Shown here: piece after piece, positions 23,801-35,026 of the stretch
How positions within the stretch are numbered: the stretch's first letter is position 1
Layout: each line of letters opens with the position of its first letter
Assembly (NCBI GenBank): GCA_030490835.1
Contig: CM059975.1
Coordinates: 14,761,579 to 14,825,578, forward strand
DNA length: 64,000 nt
Source: Annona cherimola
Lineage: Eukaryota; Streptophyta; Magnoliopsida; Magnoliales; Annonaceae
Reading direction: 5' to 3'
The notes under the pieces: generated by a model
The model's input: only the letters and a program-made list of their open reading frames with translations
Databases searched by the model: none
What the model was told of the DNA's origin: nothing
Translations under genes and position numbers: made by a program

Positions 23801-26092
23801 TTATTAGTCTCACGACAACAGCACAAAGAAAAGGCAAACGAACAGAAAATGTACAGCGTGCCTAAGATAATACCTCAGAAATATCAAATTGCCTATCAGC
23901 TTCAACATATATATAACCTTTCATATGATCAAGAGCCAATACTGATATCATTGGCAGTTTAGTACCCAAGGATTGCACATCGAAATACTTCTGGATTAGA
24001 CAGAATGCTATATACTGCTCGCGCCCAACCTGCCATAATTTATTAATAACAAAATGAAAAGTCCCCAAATTAAAAGAGAGAATGGTGAAATTACAAGCCT
24101 GAAAACTGCAGCTCCACCAAGTGAGCAGACTATTGCAGTAAATTTACAGTATCCAAGTCTTCCATCTCACTGATAATGTTTCTACTCAAAAATCCATGAT
24201 ATTCCATATAGGCAGACCAAAAATGGAAGACAAGTTTAAGGAAGCTTTAGAAGTCATCCATCTATTTGTTTTAGTAAGAACTTTCCCAATAAAAGACTGT
24301 CTGATGCCAGGACAGATGATCTAGAAAGTAAGCATTAGACACTAATGTCCTCATCCACAATTTTGTTTTTGCAAGAGCTTCAAGAATGCATCATGTGAGT
24401 GCAAAGAATCAGAAGAGCACAACAGCATACCGCACACTTGACCCTCCAAAGAGTTGGATCCTTCATAGAGGCCATAAGTTCTTCTCTATCATCATGTTCT
24501 GTTGTCTCTTTACTTTCATCATCATATAAATGCTCTGTGCCATGCCTATATCTTTGCTTGAGTAAATTCTCCAATTCTTCATCACTCAGTTCCTCTTCTT
24601 TCACCAAAAAAGGAACATAACGCATTCCAGATTCGTTCTTTCCCTTTCCCTCCAATTCAACATCATCTGGAAAATCGATTACAGTAGGGAGAAAAATCAG
24701 AAACAAACAGCGCAAAAATTCACATAACTGCTGCAAGTCAAAACTAACACTGGCAATAAGATGGGAGGAGATCTTCATTGTAACTCAATTTCTCCCTCAT
24801 CAGTAGAATGTATAACCAAGAGAAAAAGGCTCCATGGCAGACGCTTTGGAACTGGGACAGATTGTTGCCTCAGTTGGTTATGACAAGCACCAATCCAAAT
24901 TAAAATAAATATGCAGCTGCAGGAATGCTATAACGATAAAGCAAACATATGAAAAAAGTAAAATACGAAATAGTCTATACTGTGGTTCAGCCTAAATTTC
25001 GATGATACTCCAACAGCCAAGGACTCTATCTTGGGTTCCATTAACTTCACAGAAACACTACAGCTTACATGTTCGATGCCCCTGATTTTGTCCAGTAATA
25101 GGCAATTGCACCACCGTGGCTTATAGGCTGTCACACACGGACAGATCTCACCCACGCTTTAGGCAGCTCTCATAGATAAATTTAATGATAAGGACTGGGA
25201 CAAAGGCTTTCTGTAATGGATTGAATTATTTGCCACCTTCCAAGCAGAATGCAATCCAAAACATGCAACAAAACAAATGGGACATCGTCCGTTGTGAATA
25301 GTTACTCAGCAATTTATATTCTCTTATTTTCGCTCAATAAATCACTTCATCTATACACCTTAGTAGCTATTCTTCGAGATGTCCTTTTTTTTTTTTTATG
25401 AAGTGTAACGTCCTTGGTATTGGTTGCACCGAAACAACAGATAATATTCCATCAATCATCAGTCCATTCAAGTGAACTTTCATGACATTGCATTTCGACC
25501 GAACATTGACTCAAGAAAAAACCAAAAACACTACGGATTGACTCTCATACTACAAAGGAGCAAACGCCATACTACGCCCCATTCAAAAATACACAAAAAT
25601 GGCAGCATGGCGAGAATGAAAAAGTACAAAAACCTACGGGCTGTATACGGTCATGAATACATAAACGATGGAATTAATCTGTATTCAATAAGCCGGATTG
25701 CTTACAAATGTACGCATGCATGCCAATATCGATGCATCAGCATAACAAAGTGAAAATTTTTGCGCAATGGTCTGCACGAAATTTTAACTTTCCACCATCG
25801 TTCCCCACCAAATCTCCTCACAAAGTGCATGCATACCTTGGCCGTCTTCATCTTCGTTATCAGATTCCGCTTGACCGGAATCAGCATTGACGGCCTCATC
25901 ATCGAAGAAATCCGCGATGCTGCGCATACGCTTTCTGCTAATGCCGGACTTCCCCACAGAAGAGGGCTTCGAGACGGCTTTCCTCTTCAATGCAGGAGAT
26001 TTCGATGTCCCGGCAGCGGCGGAGGGTTCCGAAACGGCTTTCTTCCTTTCTGCGGAAGATTTTCCGGCTACTTCCTCCTCCCTCACCGCCAT
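14850..26092 (-). CDS. KTF1: KTF1 / SPT5-like transcription elongation factor of RNA-directed DNA methylation, complete
   Basis: Sixteen exons: 25837-26092, 24431-24666, 23874-24029, 23631-23789, 23460-23543, 21612-21679, 21200-21529, 21062-21110, 20832-20987, 20593-20736, 20412-20505, 20172-20327, 20042-20096, 17494-17530, 17321-17381, 14850-17233. All introns are GT-AG and total 4425 nt, giving 1474 residues. Start is the ATG at 26092 (MAVREEEVAGK). Residues 1-85 are basic, then acidic (FFDDEAV). PFLVKEEELSDEELENLL precedes the NGN domain (about 158-250, with KYFDVQSLGTKL and GYIYVEADRQFDI). KOW motifs follow near 258 (KYGAYKGDLAQVV), 496 (GPYKGREGVVKH) and 600 (RVGPLKGHLCRVV). Residues 681-1474, one 2.4-kb exon, hold about 40 GW/WG dipeptides and two RGG blocks. 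KTF1 binds Pol V transcripts and AGO4 in the nucleus during RdDM. The start choice and exons 14-15 are the least certain parts. Confidence 0.93.
15060..15900 (-). repeat. 186-bp (62-residue) tandem repeat in the KTF1 GW region
   Basis: Landmark CCTGTGGACC (or CCCATGGACC) recurs at 15145, 15331, 15517 and 15703, exactly 186 bp apart, so the frame is kept. Each unit encodes a version of SGWKTSDG, then GWSKGWS or LNKGWST, then GKEVGG or GKEEGG. It covers roughly residues 1125-1405 and supplies about half of the GW/WG dipeptides. Confidence 0.88.
15950..16270 (-). other. Two RGG-type blocks in KTF1
   Basis: [16 protein letters not shown] (about residue 1003) and GFGGRRGRGRGNRGRGG (about residue 1083) are related blocks separated by GW-containing sequence. 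RGG runs usually bind RNA, so they may add to the contact with nascent Pol V transcripts. Confidence 0.75.
18160..19560. repeat. Repeat-rich centre of KTF1 intron 13, including a foldback at 19143-19518
   Basis: The 2511-bp intron 17531-20041 contains dispersed units of about 30 bp, TCACTTGAACATTMTGAA followed by CTAGCCAACTCAG, near 18171, 18998, 19030, 19060, 19125 and 19530. Between them lies a foldback element: ATAGTTATTAAAGG at 19143 is inverted as CCTTTAACAACTAT at 19505-19518, with GCACCTAGGC-type sequence inside both ends. A related GCACC/CTTGAG-rich block starts at ATAGTTGTCAAAGG near 18371. Confidence 0.6.
22961..23245. mobile_element. MITE, GGGTGTGTTTG family, in KTF1 intron 5
   Basis: Starts AAGGGTCTGTTTGGGA and ends CCCAAATGGACTCT. 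The interior has the reverse family marker AATAAAGTTAAAATAGATGG. Confidence 0.65.
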
Positions 26093-26690
26093 TTTCTCGA
26101 ATGGATTTCGCAATAGAAAGAGAAAACTCGCACTGGAAATGAGAGGGTTTTGTAGCGAAAACGAGTAGAAGTCGAAACGGAAGGGAAGAAAGCAACAGGT
26201 GGTAAAGCCGAGAGAGAGAGAGAGAGAGAGAGACTGCGGGGGTATGTAAATTTGTTTTGTTAACGACTTAACTCTAGTAATAAAATATACCTACATCGCC
26301 CTTGAAAATCAGATCTAATCCGTTTATTGTGTTTTAAAATAGTAATCTAATTATTTTATATTTTAATAAAATTGAATCTAAATTTCTAATAACATCATGG
26401 GAACTGAGGATTGGAGATCGTGGTTGATTTTGGAATCTTGCCAGCGGATTGGATCTGATTCACCTGGGCCGCTTTTTAGTGGACTTGAAGGAGATAGGAT
26501 CCGGTAGCCTGAGATCAAAAGGTCAAAAAAATAAATAAATAAATAAAATTTAAAATAAATTAGTTGTGTGGAAAATGTTAAAAAAATTTAAATATAAAGA
26601 TAATAATAAAAAAATAAGATATAGAATAATATAAAAAGTATCTGGGGAAAAAAATTCTCTCCACCCTAAGAGCTGCGCGGGCCGTGATCA
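26093..26690 (-). promoter_or_regulatory. KTF1 5' leader and promoter region
   Basis: A (GA)n run at 26212-26233 on the plus strand reads as CT repeats in the KTF1 leader, about 120 bp before the ATG. 26240-26690 is AT-rich with no clear TATA box. A TTG codon at 26113, in frame upstream, is not a credible plant start, so the ATG at 26092 is used. Confidence 0.45.
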
Positions 26691-26692
26691 TT

Positions 26693-27775
26693 ATGGATGC
26701 ACTTGGGCGGGTTGAGCCCATACCCGGCCCGCCAAACCCCGGTATCTATCTGTATTGGAACTCACTCTTTTGCAACCCGAGCCCAAATAATCTAACCCGG
26801 TGAACCCGATTTATAATATATGATAGAGTTATGGTTCAAGTGAACCCGAACGCTAATTCCTATGTTATATTTATTATGGAATATATTTTATATATAATAT
26901 CTAAATAATATTTCTTTTTATTTTGTGTATTTTATGTTATTTATATTTATATTTAAATAAATGTTTGACAGATTGTAATTTTATTTTAAATAAAGTATAT
27001 TATTTTTATTTATATTTATCTTTTATTTATATAATCTTCTTCATTTATCTTGATTTTGATGTTAAGTTTTTTCTGAAAATATTCTTTAAAGATGAATTAT
27101 CCTATTAGCCAGTGCTAAGCACATATCCCACTTAGCCCACTTCAAAAAACTCATTTATAATAATTTTTTCTCCATATACTTGTTTATCTAAGTGTATTTA
27201 ACGTATAAACCAAGTTTTACCATTTTCGGATATATGTATATATTTTTTAGATTTTTAAAGATAAAGGTATTTTAAATACATACACACATAGATGTTTAAA
27301 ATTTTCTAAAAAATATATACACATATTCAAAAATGGTAAAAATTAGTTTATACGTTAAATGTACTTAGATAAATAAGCGTATGAAGAGAAAAATAAAAAA
27401 AATTGTTATAAATGAGTTTTTTGAAGTGGGCTAAGCGGAGCATTTGCTTAACCTGAGCTAACAGGATCACTCATCTTCTTTATATTGATATATTTTTTAA
27501 AAATATGTAGTTCGACTATATATTATTATATTTACTTATATGATTTGTTATTATTATACATTTATATAAAATTTTAAATTTATTACTCTTAAATAAAATT
27601 TGAATTTATCAACCTAAATTCCAGACAGAAATTCAACTCAAACCCGATTTTCAAAAATAGAATTAGTGTTTAGGTTTTACATATAGAATTTGAGTTAGAG
27701 TTATGATTGATATTTTATAAATAGAATTAGGGTTACGCCTAAGATAAATTCGAATTTAATGAGCATGAATTACAC
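26693..27775. mobile_element. Old non-autonomous element interrupted by a foldback MITE
   Basis: Its AT-rich interior (26820-27088 plus 27483-27700) is collinear with 54690-55150. Shared landmarks are CAAGTGAACC, TTTATTATRRAATATATT, ACTATATATTATTATATTTACTTA and AACCCGATTTTCAAAAA. The left end has GGATGCACTTGGGCGGGTTG. The 27089-27477 insert separates its two halves. Confidence 0.65.
27089..27477. mobile_element. Nested foldback MITE with TSD and an empty-site paralogue
   Basis: Starts AAGATGAATTATCCTATTAG and ends CTAACAGGATCACTCATCTT. The two halves are inverted copies (for example AACCAAGTTTTACCATTTT against AAAATGGTAAAAATTAGTTT). CTTTA flanks both sides (27084-27088, 27478-27482). The related element at 54958-54968 reads straight through as ATTCTTTATAT, showing the empty site. 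The 4001-4357 element is a second family member. Confidence 0.78.
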
Positions 27776-27964
27776 CCCCAGTGATATCATCACCACTTGT
27801 TAGAATTTTGCAACAAGATGCTATTGGTCAGTGGCAGGGTCACCCGTCGGTTTGTCCTGACTCATAAGCACGACGCGAATGCTGTCGGGAAGATGGAGGT
27901 TTGAGAGCTGACTACTAATCATTGCTCTGTTGCCTTGCACTGCTGCACAATTGCACCTACTGAT

Positions 27965-29575
27965 CAGCGCCCTTAAAATTGGATCGGACCAGCCAATCCG
28001 ACCAGTTCGACTAGGAACAAGTGACACGGCCAGTCCAATCCTGCCCGATTTTTGGTTGGGAGAAACAAGCCACTGAAAACCAGTTTGACTGTCCCGGTTT
28101 CCGATTTTTCAGCCGTCTGGTTTACCCGGTTTGAAGCATCACGTAAAAAGAAATGAAAAATCCTTGAATCGATTGTTGAACGCTAAAGCAGTGAAGCTGA
28201 TTTTTCGAAGTCCCAAATTGCAGCGAACCCTTCATCGGCTCTCCAATTTCCCCCAATTTCGATTTTGATTTCGAGCAGCAGCTCATCTTCCTTCGTCACG
28301 ACGGAACCCAAATCACAACCACTCATCTTCCTCTATCACGGCGGAACCCGAATTGCACTAGTTCGTCTTCTATCAGTGCAAACCCACAACAAACTCAAAT
28401 TGCGGTACGAGCAGCTCATTAACAACAGCTTATCTTCTTTCTCCAACCTCGCCGGCGCGGAAGCACCTGTAATCGTTTTTTGTTGCAGTCTTCTTCATCC
28501 ATTAGTCTCCAGCTAGTAAGCAACCGAGATTCAATTCTCCATTCTCTAACAGTCGTCTTCTTCCAAGTCGGTTGATGCCAATTTTTATTTTATTAGTCGT
28601 ATGGAAACACTAATTGCTAGATCCCTCGGCGTTTGCTTTTTTTGGTTTCTGCCTTCATCCCTTGCATATTATTATTTTGTATTTCTGCGTTCATCTCTGC
28701 AAATCGCCATTTTTTTTTTTTCTACTTTCACCTCTGCGTGTGGCCATTTTTCTTATTTCTGCTTTCATCCCCTGGATATTGTCTGTCGGAGTGTTGGTCG
28801 GATTGTAGGAAATTAAGTTTTAATATATTGTTGTCAGCCCAATTGATCATGCTCTATTCGTTGGATGTAACTTACATTAAAATTAAACTTTAGCAGTTAC
28901 GCTATGTCCAGATCGAGACCGACTCTCTTCTCCTATGCACATACCTGACAAATGACAGTCAAATTCTCTCACCGGTTGGTCATACCATTTCAATGCTCAG
29001 AACAATCCTCTCTGCTAACTCCCATATCTCGGTTCACCATGTTCTAAAAAATGGGAATACGGTTGCCCATGCTTTAGCTGATATGGTATCTATGTCTGAT
29101 TTGGAACATATGTCTTGGTGGGGAAATTCTCCACAAGCTATTATTGAGAAAATTTGTATAGACAATTTCTTAGCTATGAATTCTGCAGATTTCTCTATTC
29201 CGAACCCTCTTCAAGATGTAAGGGGGTCGGCTTAGAGTAATCCTTTTATCAAAAAAAAAAATTTTAACTTTAGCAGTTGCATTTTTGTCACTATTTTTGT
29301 TGTGTTAAAGCATCGATAAGATTCAACATCAGCAAAGATATAATTAATAACATAAAAGTAAGTGCACAAATTTCTAACTTCTACAATTACAATCACGGTC
29401 TTAATTATTTTATTGTTTTTGTATATATGTACTGTAAAATTTTTAACTTATCAATCTATGATATACCTTACATAAATTACTAATACACTAGCTTAATCCA
29501 AATTTTAAAAACGGTTAAACCATAACCAGTCCATTGACCAATTCGTTCAACGGTTCAGATTTAACAATATTGCTG
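27965..29575. mobile_element. Second ACCGG-type non-autonomous element with gene-like interior
   Basis: Left end region TTAAAATTGGATCGGACC and right end TCAGATTTAACAATATTG resemble the ends of 12660-14331. The interior (28170-28560) is less AT-rich and looks like a plant 5' leader or exon, but it has no recognisable product. Positions 28640-28790 repeat TTTCTGCNTTCATC three times. It carries a LINE insertion at 28899-29265. The TSD is not clear, so limits are approximate. Confidence 0.5.
28899..29265 (+). mobile_element. 5'-truncated LINE with RNase H-like 3' end and 13-bp TSD
   Basis: In frame from about 28904, the sequence encodes the C-terminal RNase H-like (RVT_3) part of a plant LINE ORF2: VQIETDSLLL, then SVHHVLKNGNTVAHALAD, stopping at TAG 29233-29235. 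A short 3' tail ending CCTTTTATC precedes an A11 run. AACTTTAGCAGTT flanks both sides (28886-28898, 29266-29278), a perfect 13-bp duplication expected of target-primed reverse transcription. The conserved Asp in ETDS and the HALAD segment remain, but the catalytic core of ORF2 is missing. It is not functional. Confidence 0.88.
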
Positions 29576-29964
29576 CTGATCACTACCTTGTTGCCTATGA
29601 TATGGACAAAACCTAAGCTTACTACAAAAATGATGAAAAGTAAAATAGATGACCTTAGTTCACTGTCAATGAATCTCTCATTACTGATTTTTTTAATTTT
29701 TCGCGGGTTCTATTTGGATGTATTTTTGTACATTTTGCTATTTAAAAAAATTTATTTTTGAGAGAGAGAAAATATAGACGGACATATGTGCATTTTTTTT
29801 TTTAGAAATAAAATAAATACCAAAATTTTTAAAATTATCAAATTTCAGAAAACGTAATCTAGATAAGTATCATGCTTTTGTAAAAAAAAGAATAAAAATA
29901 TTTTTTCTCGCCTATAAATCACCTAGGTCGGCTGACCAAGGCATGCAGATGGGAACCGGATAAT

Positions 29965-30475
29965 AAAATATTTTTGAAAAGTATAAAAATAATATAATAT
30001 AATATAATATGACTAAAGTGAAAAAAAACAACAAGGTAGTAGATAAGAAAATAATTGAAATATAATAGTAAAAATGAAAAAGGATAATTAAACAATTAAA
30101 ATGTGAAATTATTTTTATAAAAAAATAATCAAAATATAATAGTAAAAATGAAAAAGGATAATTAAGCGAATAAAATATTTTTGAAAAGTATAAAAATGAT
30201 ATAATATAATATGACTAAAGTAAAAAAACAAGGTAGTATATAAGAAAATAATTGAAATATAATAGTAAAAATGAAAAAGGATAATTAAGCAATTAAAACG
30301 TGAAATTATTTTTAAAAATTATAAAGGAGGGATAGAACTGATATAATATACTCTAACTAAAGTAAGAAAAAAAACAAGGTAGTATATAAGAAAATAATTG
30401 AAATATAATAGTAAAAATGAAAAAGGATAATTAAGCAATTAAAATATTTTTGAAAAGTATAAAAATGTTATAATA
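29965..30475. repeat. AT-rich tandem array, unit about 145 bp
   Basis: The phrase ATAATAGTAAAAATGAAAAA occurs four times (near 30063, 30128, 30257, 30401). Most copies are preceded by AAGGTAGTAKATAAGAAAAT and TATGACTAAAGT blocks. Units vary by internal deletions. No coding potential. Confidence 0.72.
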
Positions 30476-30558
30476 TGATAGCTTTCCACCCGGCCTACCA
30501 TTGTTGGTAAACGGCGCCTCAACTGGGTTGTATTTTTGACGTGATAACAGGAATGAAC

Positions 30559-31264
30559 TAGGGGTGGGAATCGGGGCGCGCCATATGGTTTCAAGATTTG
30601 CCCGACCCTTACTCTACTTTTTAAAAATTGAGTTTAGACCCTTTTTTATACCATGTCGGGATAAAATCAGTTTGATCCTTAATTTTTTAATAGGTTCTGA
30701 GACAAACTCTGCGTTGGTATCGAACCGGTTTTAGGATAGCGGGTTGGGTCAAAAACACGGGTTAAATAATATAATTTTAAGAATTTATATACATATCAAA
30801 CATAAGTATACATCTATACAATATTTAAATATTATATATTTCAATATTTCACTCATTATTAAAAAACACATAATTAAGAAAACAAAATATTTGAAAATAT
30901 AATATAAATTTTTTAAAATAGGTTAATATACAATTACACATGAGGGTTATATATGTACAAATTCTTTTTATTGATTGTTATATTCTTTTCTGAATAAATT
31001 GATTCTTCTATTATTGATAGAGTTGAATATAAAAAGTAAGAATTTTGAAAGAAAATAATAATAATATTTAAACATATGCTTATAATTTTTAATAAATCAA
31101 TATATGTAGGGCGGGTCGGGACACGGTCGACTCTATTTTTGAATTCGGGTCAAAATTTCTGACTCATCCACATACTGGGTCAAAAATATATTAATTTTAT
31201 CATGCCAAAAACAGGTCAAGTCAAAATCGGGTCACGTGTTGATCCGCCCTAATTCCCAACCCTG
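30559..31264. mobile_element. hAT-type non-autonomous element with 8-bp TSD
   Basis: The 706-bp element begins TAGGGGTGGGAATCGGGGCG and ends CGCCCTAATTCCCAACCCTG, imperfect inverted termini. GAATGAAC lies at 30551-30558 and 31265-31272. The interior is AT-rich without a transposase. Related copies lie at 35027-35950, around 39003-41811 and at 63594-64000. Confidence 0.8.
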
Positions 31265-31768
31265 GAATGAACTCACTAGCATCCTCATATTTTCCCTGCA
31301 CCCAGATTCTGGATACGGGCCTTGTGTTCTGTACGGAGGGAATGCAAATCCAAAGATTATAGATCGAGGCCCTCTAGAGACATGAGCAGGAGTGCTAGGG
31401 GTAGAGAATTTTCAGCTCACCCCATCTTTTGATCCATAGCCATATTATGCCATCCATCCATCCATCCGCAGCCCAAATTTTTGGCCAGCACCCCTGACTT
31501 GGATAATCTTCAATATATATTCAGAGTTTCAGACAGCTTACATTGGTTTGCTTTTTAAAGTATTTGACGAGGAAAATAAAGGAAGTCATTAATTCACAGA
31601 TATATTTACAAGATGCATGAACTCTTGATTTTTTGCAATTTATGTATCACATCATTCTTCTATCTATTTAAAAAACTTTCTATCAATATGTTTTTCATTT
31701 TCTTTTTCCGAGTTACCAAATGCGTTCTCATGAAAAACTAAAATGTTCTAGAGCCGTTTGATACTTTA
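31265..31768. other. Intergenic DNA, nothing recognised
   Basis: A somewhat less AT-rich stretch with CCATCCATCC microrepeats near 31452. No coding or RNA gene seen. Confidence 0.4.
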
Positions 31769-32030
31769 AGGATATGTTTGATATTTGATAAAATTTTTGA
31801 AAAAAAAAAACCGCGAAATATCAGAAAGTAATATGGTATAATGGAGATAATAATAAATAATAAAAAGAATAAAATTAAAATAAATAAGACAATTACATAA
31901 AAAATTGTAAGAAAATGATTGAAAAATATAATGGTTATATAGAAAAACAATTGAAAAATTAGATAATTATAGAGACAAAAAAGTTTTAGAGGAAAAGATT
32001 TTGGTTTTGCTAAATATCAAATGCACCATA
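31769..32030. mobile_element. MITE, GGGTGTGTTTG family
   Basis: Begins AAGGATATGTTTGATATTTG and ends CTAAATATCAAATGCACC. The interior has the reverse family marker AATAAAATTAAAATAAATAA. Confidence 0.65.
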
Positions 32031-32936
32031 TTCACACAAAAATTTGTTTTTTTTAGAGATAAAATTGTTAGCGGACAGCTAGAAATTTTTAAATTTTTAA
32101 AATTTTTACAAATATGATGGTCTCATCTATATCCTTCTTCCAACAAAATTTACTTAGTATTTTATTTAATTTTTAAAAATAAATGTTCGATAGTAGTCCT
32201 TGTAGACTTTAACCATTTTTTAAATTTATTTAATATTTTATTTTAATTTAAAAATGTGTGTTTGGGAATGGGTGACTTCCAAATGCCTATTTTCAAATAT
32301 AAAAATAAAATACCAAACTTCGCTGAAAAGAAAATATAAATGAGGTCCAAATCTTTGTAAAAATTAAATGTATATATATTTTTTCTAACGAGCCGCAAAA
32401 GAAAAGAACCCTTCATTCAATACTATGTATACAGTGACTGTCCATTTTCTGAAACATTCGAAATTTTAACTGGATCAAATCAAATCACCTAATTCAAAAT
32501 GCTATGAATCTGTTCGGAATTAACTTTGACGAAATGAAAATTGATGGTAACTATATATAGAGGATGATTTTTAAAATATTAAATATATACGAAATCTATG
32601 ACTAAATTGAATTCCATTCCCAGCATGGTGCACGCCCATCAATCATTCATAAGATTTGCTATTTACGGTGTGGTCACGAACTACGATTGGAGATAGAAGA
32701 AGTCCCAAGCACGATACGATGACCATACTTCCTCACTTTGAGACGGACACTCATCCGTCCTTTTCATCGCCTTGCACGCGTTGTTTCTTATTTTCTTTCG
32801 ATTATACTCCTCCCAACCTATACTCGTTATTTTAGTGGACAATGGTTATATAAATTAATAAGGTGGTGGTAGAAATTAGGGAGGGGAGCTTACGTAGTTA
32901 GGCTCTCGCATTTCACCTTGTTGTCATTCTATTATA

Positions 32937-33117
32937 CTTATTTTATTGGCAACACCATTTATTGGTAATTGTGTAGAAATGATTTAAAAGTAGTGTAGTT
33001 ATATAGAAAAATGTGAAGAAATGATTAAAAAAATAAGATAGTTGTGGAGAGTGAAAAATTTTAGATTGAAAAGTTTTAACTTGACAACTTTTACTTATTA
33101 ACAAACACACCCTTATT
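32937..33117. mobile_element. MITE fragment, GGGTGTGTTTG family
   Basis: Only the right-hand part remains: GTAATTGTGTAGAAATGATT, AGAGTGAAAAATTTTAGATT and the terminus AACAAACACACCCTTA. Confidence 0.65.
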
Positions 33118-35026
33118 TTATATTTCTTATAATGGGATATGGAATTAATGCGCTGCTGAGTCGGGGGTGGTTTTGTCAAAATACTAACACTATAGGTTCC
33201 GCCATTGCTTCATGCCCAGGTCTGCATACAGTAGCACAGGAGTGCATGTTAACCCTCATCAACTCTCTCAGAAGAAATCCTAGATAGGACAAATCTGGCG
33301 ATAAAATCATTTTAATTTAATCGATTAGGATTTGAATCTTTCCTGCCATCAGGTAGCTGACGCAACTTATAAGAAAAAGTAAAGGCATATTCAAAATTTC
33401 TCAAACCTATGGTTATTCCAGTGGTTGCATGACATGTATCACGGTATTCGCAAGTCAGGAGTTGCAATTAGACGCAAAAGAAAACGTTACCATACTATCC
33501 GATGAATTGTGGCCTCATACGCTATATATGCATATACTTTTGTGCACTTTTAATCAAACCAGAGTGGATCGGTAGGTTCAACGAAACCGGTTGCCAATCT
33601 GGCTCATTTAGAGGCGGTCCAGTTTAAAGGATTAAATCCATGAGAACCGTTTGAACCGCGGTTCAATCAATCAAACCGGTTTCATGTGTTGAACCGGTTC
33701 CATTAAGAAAAATCTAGCAGTCATCTTGCGGCCATGATTCAGTGCCTGGCTGTCCGTTGCCTGTCAAGTTTATAAAGATTTTTGCTCTTTTCGGCTATGC
33801 AGATCTTAAATCACCAAGTCATTAAAAACTGAAATTGAGTGAGTAGGAATCTGAATACTTACAGTTTGAATTTTAAATATACGTTCATATCCAACAAAGC
33901 TAGCCAATCTATCTTAATTTAGGCATACCCAACAAAGTAGCATAAATATTATTGGAGTATGCTTCTTTCAATTTTTTTTTTTTTATATTTATTTTGGATC
34001 CAAGCCACCTTTCATTCTTTTTCTCCATTGATATTTGTATGACATAAAGATCATATTTATTAGATTTGTATATAATACACAACAATTGCAAATGCATAAA
34101 TTTATTTCTACTTATATTTTTCGGATAATTGGTTATAAAATTTTAAATATACTTGTTTTCTTTATATATAAGCTAAACAAAATAGTTTTAAACATAATGA
34201 ATGAACTAATCTTTAAAAAAGTTTTAAAATTGAAAGTTGCACCATGCAATCTTTTGTATAGAGGAATTATCCATGAGTTTTTATTAATATATATACTTAG
34301 TTAAAAATAATTAAATATTTATTAAATCATAGATATGTAATACGGTTGTCATCAGCTCAAAGCGGTTTGCTAAATCATTTAAATTGGTTTAAACAAGGCT
34401 AACTCCTTTACCAATTTGATCGTCTGGATGGTTTTGACACGTTAGTTTTATATATTCTCAAATGTTTTATATCATATGTCAAATTTTATTATTTTTAGAT
34501 TTTTATATATTTTTTATAAAAAAGTTTAAAAAAATTGCCCATCTCACACTCCACACATGGGTAACCATGGATAATCTAAACACACTTTTTATAGTATCAT
34601 CCGAGGTAATGAGACCTCGGCTTCTACTTAACCTTTAAACTTTGAATCTCTCACTCATACTGCTTTATATATACTCACATCTTCTAAGGTATCCAAATGG
34701 CGACATACCCAAACACATTTAGACTTATAAAAAAATAAAAAGAAAAAATATTTAATATATAAAGTTATTACTTAGCTAAGCAAAAATGCATTGAACAGTA
34801 TCATACAAAGTTTCTCTAGCAAATAAAGTGAAACGTCATATTTCATAGCTATAAATCAAAATTTTTTGGGAGATGGGGGTACAATTGCAAATATCTCATA
34901 TTTTAAAATTTGAAAGCGCACCAATCAATCCGTGATGCATGCTAACCTACATGCAACCAATATCCAGGGAAGCAATGCATGCGGGAAAGGTGCAAGGGAG
35001 TTGCACGAGTATGCATACACTTGAGA
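33118..35026. other. Intergenic DNA with ACCGG-type repeat remnants
   Basis: AACCGGTT-rich sequence at 33560-33710 and weaker AAGCGGTTTGCTAAATC near 34362-34440 resemble the ends of 12660-14331 and may bound a third, decayed copy. The rest is AT-rich with no gene. Confidence 0.4.

Noticed and set aside
26093..26113. A longer KTF1 N-terminus starting at 26113
   Set aside because: The codon there is TTG, not ATG, so the ATG at 26092 is the supported start.
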